A stretch of DNA of 64,000 nucleotides from Diprion similis (Eukaryota; Arthropoda; Insecta; Hymenoptera; Diprionidae). The notes under the pieces are model-generated. The model was not told the origin of the DNA. It made no database searches and was given only the letters and a program-made list of their open reading frames with translations. Shown one piece after another: positions 24,919 to 38,500 of the stretch; the stretch's first letter is position 1; every line of letters begins with the position of its first letter. Where the stretch lies: positions 13,215,501 to 13,279,500 of the forward strand of contig NC_060114.1 in the NCBI RefSeq assembly GCF_021155765.1. The letters are read 5' to 3'. The translations under genes were made by a program, and so were the position numbers.

Positions 24919-27012
24919 CTAGTAAAAAGCAGGTTCAAGCCAGTCCCTGGATCCGTTATCGTTAGCAGTAATGGGTATATAAGAAGTGGAGGAAACAGCG
25001 GGTAGACACTGGAAGCAATAATTTGCGCCGGCGTTATTGTCCCAGTACTGAGCACCCTTGCACTGATACCTGACGGCGAATTCGATCCGGTGACCAACGG
25101 CGAGAGTATGGCAATAAAGCGTGAACATGAACTTGTCGCTGAATCCGTCACAGGAGTTGGAAACATAGGTAGCCTGAAGATCGCTAAAGCTCTGCCATCC
25201 GTTCAGGGAGTACCGAATGTGAACGGACTTGTGAAAGTCGAGATTTCGCACCCTGACAGTACCGCTGAGGCAGAGGCTGACGGGGTCCTGGACAAGGACG
25301 TTCTCCAAACAAACCTGACGCTCGCGGACCTTGTCGAGGAAGTCGGGAAGGCCACCGGGTTGCTGGAAAAGCGGTACCAGCAGCTTTTCGGGCTTGTGTC
25401 TAGCCAAACTACTCGAAGTCTGGGTCTCAAGGTACTTGGAGTGCCAGTTTTGGGGGGCCGGTTCCTTGATCAGGGTATCGTCGTATATGAGGTCCGAGTA
25501 GGCGGAGTTCGGAACCTTCGGTATCTCGTCGAGGAACGTCCTCACGTCGGCGAGATCAAGTCCAAGGACATCGGCGAACCTGACAATCTTCTTGCGCCCC
25601 GGAGTTCCGGGTGGCGTCTTTCCGGTCTTGAGCGACGAGCACCGCCTCACCCTGCGTGGCCTTTCCTGCTCCTCCTCCTCCTCGACTTCGTTCTCATCCT
25701 CGTTGTCGATTAGCTCCCCGGCGCCGAGCCGCTTCAGGAGCTCAACCATCTTCTCGGCGTCACCGTTCGTCACCGTTTCATCCTGAATCTCGAGCTTAAC
25801 CTCGTTTTTAACGAGCCGATCATCGTCCTGTAGCGACACTCGTGCCCCGCTAGGACACTCCAGAGTCAAATCACCGGGTATGTTTATGCTGCTGCTGTAC
25901 GTCGAGTGGTCGGTCTCCGTGTCGCTCTGAGCGTCGTCGCTCCCACCCGGTAAGTGAAGACTCCTCGGTTTGACCCTCGCGAAGTCGACCTCGTCCTTCA
26001 CGCCGTTGATAGACGGTATGATCTCCGAGTCGGAGTGGGACTTATGGACGTTAACGGGAGCGACGAGGCCTCCAATTCCCCAAGGTCGTGCGGGACTCTC
26101 GTCCTGCAGTGACATCGTGCTGTCGTCGAAGGTACTCCAGAGGGACTCGTGGCTGGGAGAGGTGGTGTCGAGAGAGTCCTCAGAGCTAGCTTTGTGCCCC
26201 GCAGTCTTCGCATTTCGGAACGGTCCGAAGCCGTTCGACTCGCTGCAGGACTCCGAGGACTCGGCCTTGGACGGAGGCGGTTCATCGGGTATCGGCGAGC
26301 CGTGTCTCCGACCAACAACCCGGGCCGTAGGCCCGTTTCCAATGGCAGGACCGTCGCTGTCCGAGGTCTCGAGGTCGTAGAAAGACTCGGCCCGCTCCGC
26401 CTCCGAGGTCTCAGGGTCGTAGTATACCTCGGAGGAGTCACTCTCCGGCGAGGCCCCGGAGACCGGGGACGAGAATACGCACCCCGATTCGGGGCCCAGT
26501 GAGCAGGGCTCGGGGCAACGGCCGAGAGCGAGAGCTTCGGGGTTCAGCAGCAGCCCCGCAAGCTCGGCGGCGGTAATTTCCTCAGCTGGCGAGCCGGGGG
26601 CGTCCGGATCGTCGATATCGAAGTCGAAGTAGAGGTCTGAGTCCGAGCTGTGCTTCGGTTGGCGCTGCAGTACCTGCTGTTGGCTGTGCGCAGGCGCCAC
26701 CGTTGCTCCCGAGTGAAGCCACGAGGTCTCAGATGGCGCCAGCTCCGCGCCGAGCTTTCGCTCCTCCCCCTCGCCACCTAGAGACGTCAGACGGTGGTGC
26801 AAACGACGCGCGAAAGCTTCCGCGCGACCCCTGCAGCTGCTTGGGAAAAGCGAACTCACGAGACCGCAGGACTGACCGCCCCCCGCGTTTCCGCTCGAGT
26901 CTGTACTGCCCATAACAGTTTTCACGCCGGAATCCTTGAGGGCCGCGCTGATCGCCGGAGATCCAGACACCTCCGAACCCGAGGCACCGAGATCTCGGAC
27001 CTCGTTCAAACC
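24919..27012 (-). CDS. Protein phosphatase 1 regulatory subunit 3 (glycogen-targeting, CBM21), last exon
   Basis: The protein targets PP1 catalytic subunit to glycogen so that glycogen synthase and phosphorylase are dephosphorylated. A single long exon encodes 664 residues from its first ATG (26,913) to the stop. Numbered from that Met: a long low-complexity, acidic and Ser-rich N-terminal half; an acidic run then basic residues near 410-430; a PP1-docking RVxF-type motif KKIVRFAD (441-448) followed by GLDLADVRTF, as in PPP1R3 proteins; and a C-terminal CBM21 domain (about 532-635) with GTVRVRNL, NGWQSF and the glycogen-binding YWDNNAGANY. The frame stays open upstream of this ATG up to a strong acceptor (TTGTTTCAG at 27,013), so the true start probably lies in an upstream exon at higher coordinates that I could not identify. 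Drosophila homologues are the Gbs proteins; I cannot say which one it matches best. Confidence 0.92.
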   Translation of the reverse strand, partial: GLNEVRDLGASGSEVSGSPAISAALKDSGVKTVMGSTDSSGNAGGGQSCGLVSSLFPSSCRGRAEAFARRLHHRLTSLGGEGEERKLGAELAPSETSWLHSGATVAPAHSQQQVLQRQPKHSSDSDLYFDFDIDDPDAPGSPAEEITAAELAGLLLNPEALALGRCPEPCSLGPESGCVFSSPVSGASPESDSSEVYYDPETSEAERAESFYDLETSDSDGPAIGNGPTARVVGRRHGSPIPDEPPPSKAESSESCSESNGFGPFRNAKTAGHKASSEDSLDTTSPSHESLWSTFDDSTMSLQDESPARPWGIGGLVAPVNVHKSHSDSEIIPSINGVKDEVDFARVKPRSLHLPGGSDDAQSDTETDHSTYSSSINIPGDLTLECPSGARVSLQDDDRLVKNEVKLEIQDETVTNGDAEKMVELLKRLGAGELIDNEDENEVEEEEEQERPRRVRRCSSLKTGKTPPGTPGRKKIVRFADVLGLDLADVRTFLDEIPKVPNSAYSDLIYDDTLIKEPAPQNWHSKYLETQTSSSLARHKPEKLLVPLFQQPGGLPDFLDKVRERQVCLENVLVQDPVSLCLSGTVRVRNLDFHKSVHIRYSLNGWQSFSDLQATYVSNSCDGFSDKFMFTLYCHTLAVGHRIEFAVRYQCKGAQYWDNNAGANYCFQCLPAVSSTSYIPITANDNGSRDWLEPAFY

Positions 27013-30000
27013 CTGAAACAAATGAGTGAAGGCCAACCGTTAGTATCAGGAACTCTCCGCAACGTCGCATCGTTTTAACGATGCTGTCTTATGTGGTAAC
27101 TATGATATATCGATTTTTCATCGAAACGTTAAGCGCACGATCAAGACGAACCTATAATTGTTGATACGGAGTAAAAATGATAGATCAAAAGTTAGGTCCA
27201 AACTTCGACAGGTTGTGAAGTCAACAAGGTTGAATATGGTAGTTGTGAGAATATTTCCTAGCAATATAGGTATAATACATGCGTCAATTTTGAAAAAAAA
27301 TCGGACAAACGATGATGTTGCTTTTCCAAAATCATGGCGCGTATAATCAGAAACTGAGCTTATTCTTCATTTGCATTTGCAGATATTTTCAACTTTTTTC
27401 ATCTTAAGAAGAAAAGATTCTATAAATAAAATTCACTTGCATCGATTTCAGTTTCGCTTTTCCAGTTTCGATGAAAAACATTTATCGTCAATACATTTCA
27501 CATATTATTGGTTAATTTTGGCACGCAAATACTCAACTATGGGGAGGGTTCACATTTCCACAAATTATTTCTAACATTGCAATGCATAGTTTTGGCATCA
27601 CACGAGGTCAGCCAAGCGTCAAAATAACTAGTTATGAATTTTTCAACACTACGAAGGTTACACTAACATATTCTGACTGACGGTAATTATCTTCCATTTA
27701 TTTAGCGCATTCCTTTTCGAATTATAGACAGTTAAATCATCGGATTTCAACGACTTCGGAGTTTCAGAAAGAATCTGGAACAAGCCAAAAATTGGAAAAT
27801 TTATGGTCAAACGTACAAGCTCGTGGCAATGAGATACGTAATCTCCAAGCAATCTCTGCAATACGTTGCACCGACTAACATTTGAGGTTCTGAAAACGAG
27901 GTTGCGTTTCATTATTTATAGCCCGTTGAAAGGATTTATCACAATACAGTACCCCATGCTTTTTTTATTTTTTTGTTATTATTATTTATTGCAAATAGAT
28001 TATCCTCTGTTTAGTTGTGTCCGTCACTTTTGAAAAACCACGAATCAACCAGCGAATTTTTGTTGCAATATTTTCTAAATATATTGACTCGGCACACAGA
28101 TCGAATAATCGTACGATATTTTTGTTGAAAGAAAGAATCTCGTGTATTCTTAAATTAATCTTAAATAAAGTGTGTTCTTAATTATCTACATAGCAAAATA
28201 ACAACGGAAGAAAATCAGACTCAATGATCGCTGGATTATAATACCACTCGGGATGATTTCAACCCGTCCCAATTTCATTCGAGACGCTCTATTAATATTT
28301 TTGGCGTCGTGCTTGGACGAGAGCGACGATTGCAACCGATTGGCATCGAATGAAACTATGTATGTACATACGTGTGCTAGTACGCGAGGTTGATAGTAAC
28401 GCGTCAGCAATTGTTCAGCAATTGTCGAATGCGATTGAAAAAAACATAAAGTTCAACTAGTCTGTCCCAAAGTGAAACTCAAGAAGCCAGATGGTTTAGA
28501 TTTTTTGTTAGAGTATATTTTTACACGATTCCCTTTTCATACCCAATTCCGACTATCCGTAAAAACAAGCACTTGTATAGAGGTCGAATAACAAGGAGAA
28601 ACATGAGAAATAAGACTCAGTGCAATGTTGCAAGCCTCCAATTTGCACTAACAACAAGACAATTTCCTAGCGATACCTGAATATCTATAATAATGTGACA
28701 GCGATAGTAAAAAGAAGAGAAAAAAGTTGACACCACATTACAGAAGCGTATAATAATGAAACTCTTTTACATAGAGACACTGACGGTATTATACATTATG
28801 CAATCGGCACCTTATAATCTATTCCTTTATCGACCGCGAAGAAATTCTTTCAACGAGAGATATTATCCGTTTTGCAGAACAATCAGCTCAAGGAATTAAA
28901 TTCCTGACCATAGATGACAACTTCGATTGCCATTCCCACCTGTTCCTTATGACCTCACATCTGTCTCATATCTGCCGTTTGCTAGATTACATATTATACA
29001 TGTATCGATCGATACTTTGCGATTCTTTGGTGTGAGTTCATCTTTGCTAAGCTCGAAATTTTCTCCCCCAACTCGGTTGTTTAATTTCCGGTAAAAGTGA
29101 AACGATTCTTAATTTTCGAATATTGATAAGGACGATTATGACATCAGGTCATGGTCGCTGCTAGTGGTGCTTATAAGTATTTATGTAATCATAGCGACTA
29201 TAATAACGCGTGAGACATTCCTTCCTATCCGAAACTTATAGGTCTAGCTTTACGATATATTTATAACGTATATATAACAGTTTAGATAACATAATCTGAT
29301 TTGCGTGTAATTCTTTCTGTATCTGACACACATGATGTGACATTTATCGAAAGGTTCTTCACCTTTCGAGCATGCCTATAAGCGATACCAGCTGTTAGTT
29401 AATCTCTGTTTACAAGTAGCTGTAACGAGAATTAGATAATGGTGGAATAAAAGTAGAGATTGTTGCAGATTGACTAGTGACGAAAATAAAACTAATCGAA
29501 ATAATAAAAGTTAATTTTTAAACCCGGTATAAAAATCGGCGATAATCGATAGCTGACGTTAATTCGAGATCGAGTTTACGCGCCGTCTAGACGTTGAAGG
29601 TACTTTAAAAGGGAAAAGAAAGAGCTGCTCAAGCAGTCAGGTTGCGTTGAAGCGATGCACGCTTATATGCTTCGACGAATCAAGTGGGCAGCATCTTGTC
29701 TGCGGCCTTCTGCAGCCCATGTGATAAGAGTGTGTTGTTGGAGTGCAAGTGCACAATCTATACACGCGTGCCTATTTATATATAATATGCTCTACGCTAT
29801 TACCGTGCTGAATTGAAAGAAGGTAAACGTTGAATCTATACTTCACGTATAATGCATAAAACCTTGTGGCAGCTCGCAGCAGTCAGTAATAGCTGTGACT
29901 ACGTTTGTCTGACCCCGCGGAACCTCGGGCATATCACAAGCCTTTCGGTAAATAGAAACAAAAATGTTTGACAACGAATTTTCACGCCAGGCACTTACTT

Positions 30001-30529
30001 TATCGCCAGTTCGTGTATCGCAGACAGTGACTAGACGGCAAAGAGTAGATACTATTTTTGTAAAATGTCATCCCCACAACGACGCTGCTGCCAAGCGATA
30101 TGTCATACTAGCATCACGTGCAATCGAACTATTCACCTTACACAACTCTCTTCATATCTATGACTTTGGTATTGTCGACGTGTCGGCAGGCGTGCGTTCC
30201 TCGCTGATCGTAAAAAATGAATTGAAGAAAAAGAAACTGCTAGTAACAAGATCGAAGTGGGGAAATAATCTCTCCCAACTTCAATTGTTTTTCATAAATA
30301 ACTATTAGAAAATCACTTTGTTTGATTCGACAATTACTTGGGTCAGAACGTCCTTTATTCTTAGTAAGTATCAACAGACACGACTGGCTTTTCGTCTAAC
30401 CATTCGTAAATATTCAATCGTATAATCAACGATCGATCAATCGAAACTTTTTAATCCATTCTTCAACAGTTGTATTCTTCGAGATAAACCGAGACGAATT
30501 TGAGAAGGAAAAAAATCGTGGGTGCTGAT
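27013..30529. other. Presumed intron or upstream region of the PP1 subunit gene
   Basis: AT-rich with no recognisable exon. Because the PP1 exon begins with a splice acceptor, some of this is expected to be intron and could hide a short first coding exon. The open frame at 29,964-30,308 begins with ATG but resembles nothing known. Confidence 0.45.
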
Positions 30530-30686
30530 ATTTTCAAACGAGAGCCGGTCGAAGTCACGGCCAATCAGCACGCGGAGATTGAGGCGGGCGCCACCTGGCA
30601 GTTGTTTCCAGTGGCAGAATGTCCGTTATTTTAGCGCGGTGCTCCCTGATTGGTCGAGAACTTCGACCAGCTCCCATTTGAAAACT
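30530..30686. repeat. Imperfect palindrome with two opposed CCAAT motifs
   Basis: The left arm starts TTTTCAAACGAGAGCCGGTC and the right arm ends in its reverse complement with mismatches. Both arms carry GGTCGAAGT and (G/C)GACCAATCAG-like sequence, so one CCAATCAG lies at each side, pointing inward. The centre (CCACCTGG...CCAGTGG) is also self-complementary. It is CpG-rich compared with its flanks. It could be a MITE or a symmetric promoter element; the extended symmetry favours a fold-back element. Confidence 0.65.
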
Positions 30687-33600
30687 ATAACCCGCTCAAT
30701 TTTCCTGTTTGGACAAGTTAGTCGCGGTTCTTCGCCAGGAATACAATAGACGCACGAATGAAACGATTCTGTTATAAGTTTCAGCGTAATTGCAGCGTTT
30801 TGCGAACGTTATTCGAAGATAAATGCTCTCGGTCGGTTATACATTTATGAAACATGGGTGCTTTTGGCTTGCAAATAAATCAATTGACTCTGAAATTGCC
30901 GGCAATTGTTTCATACGTCATTCTCGTGTGGATTTAAGTCACGCGGCTACATACATACATACATAGACACAAACCAAAGCGCAAGGAGTTGTCTCGTGAT
31001 TGTTGTCATCTCTGAGAGCTGTGCGACCATTTGTCAGTCATTTAAGTGATTGTCAAGCATTATAAGGGAGACTCTGAAAGCCTCGATAGGACCTGAAGTG
31101 CGGCGCTTATAACCAGACTCAAACCATGATCATCCAATCACCCAAACCAATTTTGAACCGATTTCCCGATTTCTCAAGCAATATAATCAATTATGTGTCT
31201 ATAAATATTGGGCAAAATTATTTTTTCACGGCGACTCATATTGTTCATCGGACGGAAATGAACAACACGTGCAAAATTGTGAAAACCAATAACTGGAATT
31301 ATTTTTATTTTCGGTAAGATCGATTTAAAAATAAAACAATGATTATCGCAGGTGTTATTTTAAGACTTAAGTCAGTATTACCGCTAAAGTATGACCGTTG
31401 ATCTGAACCGGCGTTGTTTTCGTCTTGACAATTCGCGCAGCTGTTGAATGTAATTCTTCGTTTTGCGTCATATCGATATATTTTCTTGTTTTCTTTATTT
31501 CTTTTTCTCCGAACTCTTCTTATTATTATCGCGATTAATAATTCGGAGTTGAACGAACTCGTCGGAATATTTTGGATGAGCTGTAATCTCGAACTACGCG
31601 TTGTACGTATGTGTTATACGAAAAATGTACGTGCGATTCTAGTGATCGGAATCACGTTATATTAAGTATTGATTATTTCGGGATCACCACTCATTCATCG
31701 CTCTTTTTATTTATAACCAACCGAAGGTTATCGAAGGTTATTTCCCCGGCACGAAAACATACATCTTTTTATTCACAGCAGTAGCTGACTCCTTCGACTC
31801 AGGCTAGTCGAAAAATACACCGATTGACATATTGTTATTTATATACACGTGTAAGAAATGATTATCGGTTCATCAGCAATCCCAACCTGACTACTCAATT
31901 TACTTATTGCGAATATTATCCATTCATATCATGGATAATAATCCCTTTATTTTTACTTGCTTTGCTGGTATTCATTTATTTAGCTATTTATTTATTTATT
32001 TAAGGATCACTGTAATTTACCAAACCAGAGACTATTTGTAAGTAACGCATTATAGAATTTAGTGACAAAACAACGGAAATGAAAAAGAAAAATAATATCT
32101 CCGGAATTACGATTCGGTTAAACTTTCAAGGATTACGATGAATTTTTTTTCAATCGTCGTTTTATTCAAAATAAGAAACTTTGACACGGCGCGAATTTTC
32201 GCATATCACTGTTAATTAACCGTTCACATTTTCTCGTTTCACGTAATACATATGGGCTAAACTGTACACGTTATAGGTATACATAGACTTAAAACTTAAG
32301 ATAATCCGGTGCAGAGTGACGGTGAACACTGACTGACAATAACTTCTCCGCAATGGGTTGACCAGTGATGCTCCTGGCTCGCGATCAGTGGCGTAACTCA
32401 CAGGGTTAAATGACTGGAAAAATCTTTCACCGACGAAAACGTCGACGTTTTTATTTTGCACTCAATTTAGTCCGTCGTTCAGTGTTTTCACTATTCTTTG
32501 CGAAGCTTTATTTTATCATTTTTATACACGGTGTGAAAACCCAAAGAAGCTGAGACGCGAAGTATCTAAGTACGTGTGAATAAAATTATAATTGCGACGT
32601 TTTTTCGGTATTTTTAAATTCAGAATTCTTTCTAATATTTCACACTTGGCAGGAGTTTCAAATTTTTTTCAAGAAAAAAGTGCTTCTGTCAAAGAACGCG
32701 ATAAATCCTGAAATGTATTGAAAAGAGAAATCTGCAACAACCAATTGCGACATCTTGAAATATTAGCGAAACAAGTGATGCAGGAAATGGTAAAAGTAAA
32801 AAATGATAATAATGGAAATTTCTGACACGAAAATACGACATGCTGATTATAATTGGTGCGTAATTCGAGTAGCTTCTCTTGTTATAAAATATCCTACGCA
32901 CAGGGCGAAAAACAAGCGAATAATATTGATGATTGATCAGGGACTCGGGATTCTTAGGCACACACCTTAGTGGCTGCCTTGGCACATATGCACCGAGTGC
33001 ATAGCAACCGTGTTAGCGATATCATTTTCTTGCAATGTACTGCAAACTGCCATGTTAGCTGATAACGATTGGACCGTCTTCAAGAACTTTCCCGAGTCGA
33101 AGATTACCGGCATTCGATGTGCAGGAACAGAATACTACGCAAAAATCCGAGTGTTTGGATAAATAACAGACTTTGCAACGTCGTATAAACCGAATTATAT
33201 CGTGAAAAAGTTATTTCCCTCGATTTTCGATCGCCAAAACAGTCCAAATTGTTATCTGAATAACGTTTTTTGGAAGTGGGGATGAAATTTTTCATCTCCA
33301 CCAATAAATAACCTTTTTTCTCTTACATTTGACCAACCGTGTGAAAGTGTAAGAGATTTTCGCCTCTGAACATGCAGAAACGTATTTGCAAACGAAGATT
33401 GCACTTTGTGGAAACGTCACTGCATGACTACAGAGAAAGGCAGCGGCATCAAATTGCCAAAATAAACTCCAAACATCGAGGAATGTGCTGTGGAGCATGA
33501 GACTTATGTGCGAGCTACGTGCTGTTTCTATTTTTTTATTTTCATTACTTTATAATTTTTTTTTTTTCATAGCTTTTTTTCTCATATTCTGATACATGTA

Positions 33601-35402
33601 AAAATTTTAACAAGGTTAAATACGAATCAAACGTATGATTAAAACGTTTTTGAAACAATGTATATTATTAATGAGTATAAATGAAAACGTTTGATAATTT
33701 TCTTCCGAATAGTAATGATTAGTATTGTTATTATTGATACGAAGAATAATGAAAAAAATTTTCTGCCATAAAGTGTATGAAACCAATTTTGAAAAGAGTA
33801 CAACACAGCGAGCAGTAAAAAATATTTTTTTCATTTGATTTAAATTTTAAAACGGAAGAAGATGAGTTGTTATTATGCCAACACAATGTTTTCACGTTTG
33901 TCAAATCTCTTTACAGAATGATATTGTTTTTCTTCACTTCTGGGTAAATTGATATTTGCTCAAGGAAACGAAAAAGAAATGATGATAAAGTAAAAAACTG
34001 TTACTTCAATACCGCGGGTGCAAAATTCTTCTTGTCTTTTTACATTACGGTTGTAATACATACGTTTCAGCGAAGCTTTTAGCCGAAAATATAGAGAATT
34101 CATAATGATAGAGCAAAACTTTCAGGCTGTCTACGGGTGTTGACACCTTTTTTGTTTATGCGATGCAAACATTTGTTTTTACTGTTTGTTTGCTTTTTTC
34201 TGTTCTTCTTTTCGTCGCCTCCACGTTGATGTGATAAATTGCGCGTAGAAAATTCAAACCGTCAAAATTGTTCACAGCAGTGTTCTTTTTTTAACAATTG
34301 TAATTTATCAAATAAATATTGGATTTAGGTATGCGATTTACAGGATGACAAGGTCGTACATTATTAATTAGGTATTAGAATTAAAAACTGTTATTTTTCA
34401 TTTAACTTATGTAATAAGCCTGGCTTGTTGTTAGAGGCTTCGGGACAGCAGCATCAGCACCGGTGCAAGGTGCATTCAATTCTTATCACTGGTTAATTAT
34501 CGTGTCCAGCTACTCGCAGCAGTGGATATTTAGCGGACTTATTTTGCATAATAATCTTCAAGAGCTGCTTGGTGGTTGTATTTTTTTCATGTGATAAATC
34601 TTTGCAATAATTATATATGATTACTGCTAAAAAAAAAAAAAAATAGATGTAAAGCAAAATTTTCGAGGATTTATTCACCTGTTATTTAATTTTCAGTAAA
34701 GGTAGGTCATTACGTATTATTTTTGTTTCGTACATGTTTTCGAAAAATCTAATGAATGTGATGGCTGGAGCGTTACGTTGAAATGAACAAAGTATTGTTG
34801 AACGAATGTTTCATTATGACAAAAAAAAGAGAACATATTAAATTAAATTTTCCAAATACATTTCTAATGATACGGGATAATTTTGAATAAAATTACTTGA
34901 CGAGAATAGATTATGCGAATCAAGAAATAGAATATATTGTTTCGTTGCCAATTCCCAGAATAAATGGAATTTCCCAATGTTCACGCTAATTCAGAGCTGT
35001 GAAACATTGTCTTTATTATAACAATTGTACAACAGAGGTAGTTAATAATTGGCGAGAGACGTCGTTGCTCCCATGAAATTCAATTACACAGCATCATATG
35101 TGTGATATTTGGTTTTTATATACACAGTGAGCCGAAATTTTTCCGAACGCGAAATGAACTTTAAACTCTAAAGCGCGGGATCGAAAGTGCCACGTCGCTG
35201 CTGCTCCTGGCTTTGTTTATCCTTAACTGTGCTCAACTGTGTAAGTAGATCGTAAAACAAATAGCCAAGAATAATTTTCTGTCAGATGACCGATGGGACG
35301 CGGTACAAACGGGAACCACGTGATTGTTAGAATAGACTATATTCAACGACGCAACACGCGTTTGGGATATTCAATTTACCACTCGAACCTCGTGCTCTGC
35401 AC

Positions 35403-35433
35403 ACTCTCTTACTCTCTTACTCTCTTACTCTTT
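35403..35433. repeat. 8-bp tandem repeat (ACTCTCTT)
   Basis: Three exact ACTCTCTT units and a partial fourth. Confidence 0.85.
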
Positions 35434-35572
35434 CAACGGCTATTTATGTCACGTAGTTGACAAGCCGTAAGCCTATTGTGTGCAGAGTCTAGTTAAGTGA
35501 TGTTTTAAATTTGGGTCATTGTCAGGTGCAGGGTAGCTAAATGACACCGCCGAAGATATTCTTAACGTTTTC

Positions 35573-35594
35573 TTTTTTTTTTTTTTTTTTTTTT
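35573..35594. repeat. Poly-T run (22 bases)
   Basis: An uninterrupted run of T that reads as poly-A on the minus strand. No retroposed gene or SINE body is recognisable next to it. Confidence 0.8.
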
Positions 35595-38500
35595 CATTCC
35601 TTTATTTTCGCTTTGAAAAGAAATAATATTTTGAAATCGGCAGGTTGTTGTTACCGATTTACATATCATTTTTGCAATCCATCCAGAATAATATCGCAAC
35701 TGATTGTGAGTGTGTGAAAAATATTTTAAGCAGAAAATATTTTCAGGTTAAAAATTGCAAAACTTAAATTCACGAAATGGAAATAAAGTTAACATGATAT
35801 CATGGTGTTCACATTTTATTCTACATTACGTGAAGATTTTATTGAATTTAAATTGAACTCGATTTACTTCAGCCAATTGTAATATTAAATTTCCAGTAAC
35901 AAATATCGTCCCAATTTTGAATATTGATGAAAAAAAAAACAACAACAACAACAAGCAGACACAATGTATCAACGTTAATGTCAATCTGCTTATAAACATG
36001 CGCTCAAGTTTGATTTCACTCTGGCTTTATCGTGTACAGATTTACAGGCTTAGGATTCGAAATCCAGTTTTCTTTTGGTGGGGTAAAAAAAAAAGAAAAA
36101 GAAAAAAAAATGTCTGCTAAAACTGAAACATATACATACATATAATAAAAATCGTACGAAAATAGGAGTTTCAAAAATAAAAATGCAGACCCGATCATGC
36201 GATGTGGAACGTAATCCATAGGCTTGCGCATTTGCACACAGTTATACTACAGTTATACATGTATGAATAATCTATGCTATACAACAATTCTGTAAACAGG
36301 TTCACGATTTCGTGTGCCAAAACTCGCGGCCGACCCAGCTGGAAATAGTACAGCATTTTTGACAGTGTCGTTAAGTCGTTCTAAATTCGAATGGTACTGC
36401 ACCACGATTCGCCAGCCACCGCAGCAGCATCAGCAGCTGTTGTTACGCCATGGACTATCGAAGACGGTAAATCGAATGACATTTGGCTATGCCGAAAGGC
36501 AGGTGTAAATCTGTGTGACCTTTATCACCGTACAGTGATGGATAAATATTTCTTTAATTCAACGCTAAATACGCATTTGCTACTATTTGTTACAAGATTG
36601 TGTTTATTTGTTTATTTATTTTTATTTAGTTGGAAACGGAATTTTGTGTACCTATCACAAGTTCGCGACAATTTGTTCGTCAATTCCGTGAGAAATATTA
36701 TCAGGCTGCATGTAGAACGGAAATCTGTTTGATAAGCGGTGAATTATTAGAGGTGCATTCGCGATAATGAAAAAGCATTTTTTTTTACTTAAATCGAAAT
36801 GAACAACGGATTTGGTAGCTCCAGAATTTCAGTTAAAGCAGCGAAAAAAATATTTGTAATATATGTGGTAGGACAGCTGAAGTTGCGATTGTCTAATTTC
36901 ATTAACATGGCCGCCATCTGCTCGCTTGCGGTTTTATTTCTACTGTAGGATCGATGCCAACCTTCGTATATGATCAAGCGCTATTTCACCCCCAACAAAG
37001 TGATGGCAAGAATTGTTTACCTGTAATTGTACCTTTGATAAAAGTCTAAGAGCAGTGAATTTGACATCTTTCGGGTGGGGGTAAAAACCTGCACTTCGTG
37101 AAAGCTTTAGTATCTAAAATTAGTTGAAATCTTTTGAAATTGCACTTTGCAAATGTGTGCAATATTACGATATGAAATCTGTGATATTTCAGTAAAGTCT
37201 TTTGAAATTGGTTCAGCACCACGTACGTGTGATTGATATCTACGAAAAATAGTTGGTATCGTTTACAGTAACGTGAAGTCTGTCGAAATTGATTGGAATC
37301 TTTTAAAAACCATTTAAATCTGTTGAAGCTTAGAAATGTCTCATTAAAGAGTACCTATTTCGAAATTTGGGTAAAGTTTCGTGAAGTCTTTGAAGAACAT
37401 TTGGAAAAGACTTGTGAATCCGTACAGGAGGTATAAAACGGCAGTAATAACTCATGAAACCAAACTAACAGATGTTTATATCCTAGACCGGAAATCCAAA
37501 ATGGCCGTGCCTATCAGAATCGGCAAGTGTAGCTACACGTTTATTCGCACGTAAGCATCTTGCATGGCTAGATATAGGTTTGAGGTTCATTTCATCGTTG
37601 AGGCAGTTCAGCTAGCAGCCCCATTACGGGTGGGTAATAAAGTCAATGGTAACCAAGGTGACCTTTCTAACGGGGAACGCCGAACGCTTGACGCACACCA
37701 AAGTACCATACACGCACACACAATACGAGAGTTTGAAGCTCTCGGAGAGGTCAGGGGGGTCAACGAGCTTCGGGCTGCTTCGGTTCACCTCGGAAAAGCT
37801 GGATAACGCGATGCTGCAAGGAATGCGATCTTTCGTCCGAAGGTCACCTCTAGAACCCATAAATAAAAAATCGCTCGAATCAGAATTCAGGACGTTTGTC
37901 GTGAGGGTGAATTACTTCAAAGCTTTATCGAAAATTGGCATTCGATGTACGTAGTCTAAAGATAACTCTACAAATCTAATTATGAAAGTCGTTTTTCAGC
38001 CTGTCTCTTACTTAGTTCCCACGTGATATCGCAAATCAAATCCCCTCATTTTAATTCGTGGCATTAACCTGTAAAACGATCAGCTGATCTCTATTCTCGG
38101 CGCCATGTTGCCCGGGCACTCATCACGATTACATACTTCGTGCTTCATTATAGCTTCATTATATTGTAGGTACGCAACGATTACTGTGATGATGAAATTT
38201 CACCCGAGTTTGTGTATTACCTGAGTGAATTAAAAATATCGAAGTTTTTATCGCGGGATCCTACCTCACGATGTCAGTAAGTTTATTTTATTTCATCCCA
38301 TCTTCAAAGATTTGTCCTAAATATTTGCATGGCTTAATTAGTATTCTGAAATATACTGTCGATGCGTTTCGTTCACTATAAGAATTTCTGTAACGATAAA
38401 ATGATACAAGTTTGTAAAGCTGTCTATTACCATCCTCGCATCACATATTCGCGGTGAGTATAAGACTCTCGTTTTTTATAATTATTTAATTCTCGTTAAA

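Noticed and set aside
25090..26502. Several long plus-strand frames opposite the PP1 subunit exon
   Set aside because: GC-rich antisense shadows of a well-supported coding exon; no domain recognised.
29964..30308. 114-residue plus-strand frame starting with ATG
   Set aside because: No recognisable domain, no supporting splice structure; likely chance.
32385..32406. CAGTGGCGTAACTCACAGGG, resembling common DNA-transposon ends
   Set aside because: No partner terminal repeat found nearby; too short to call an element.
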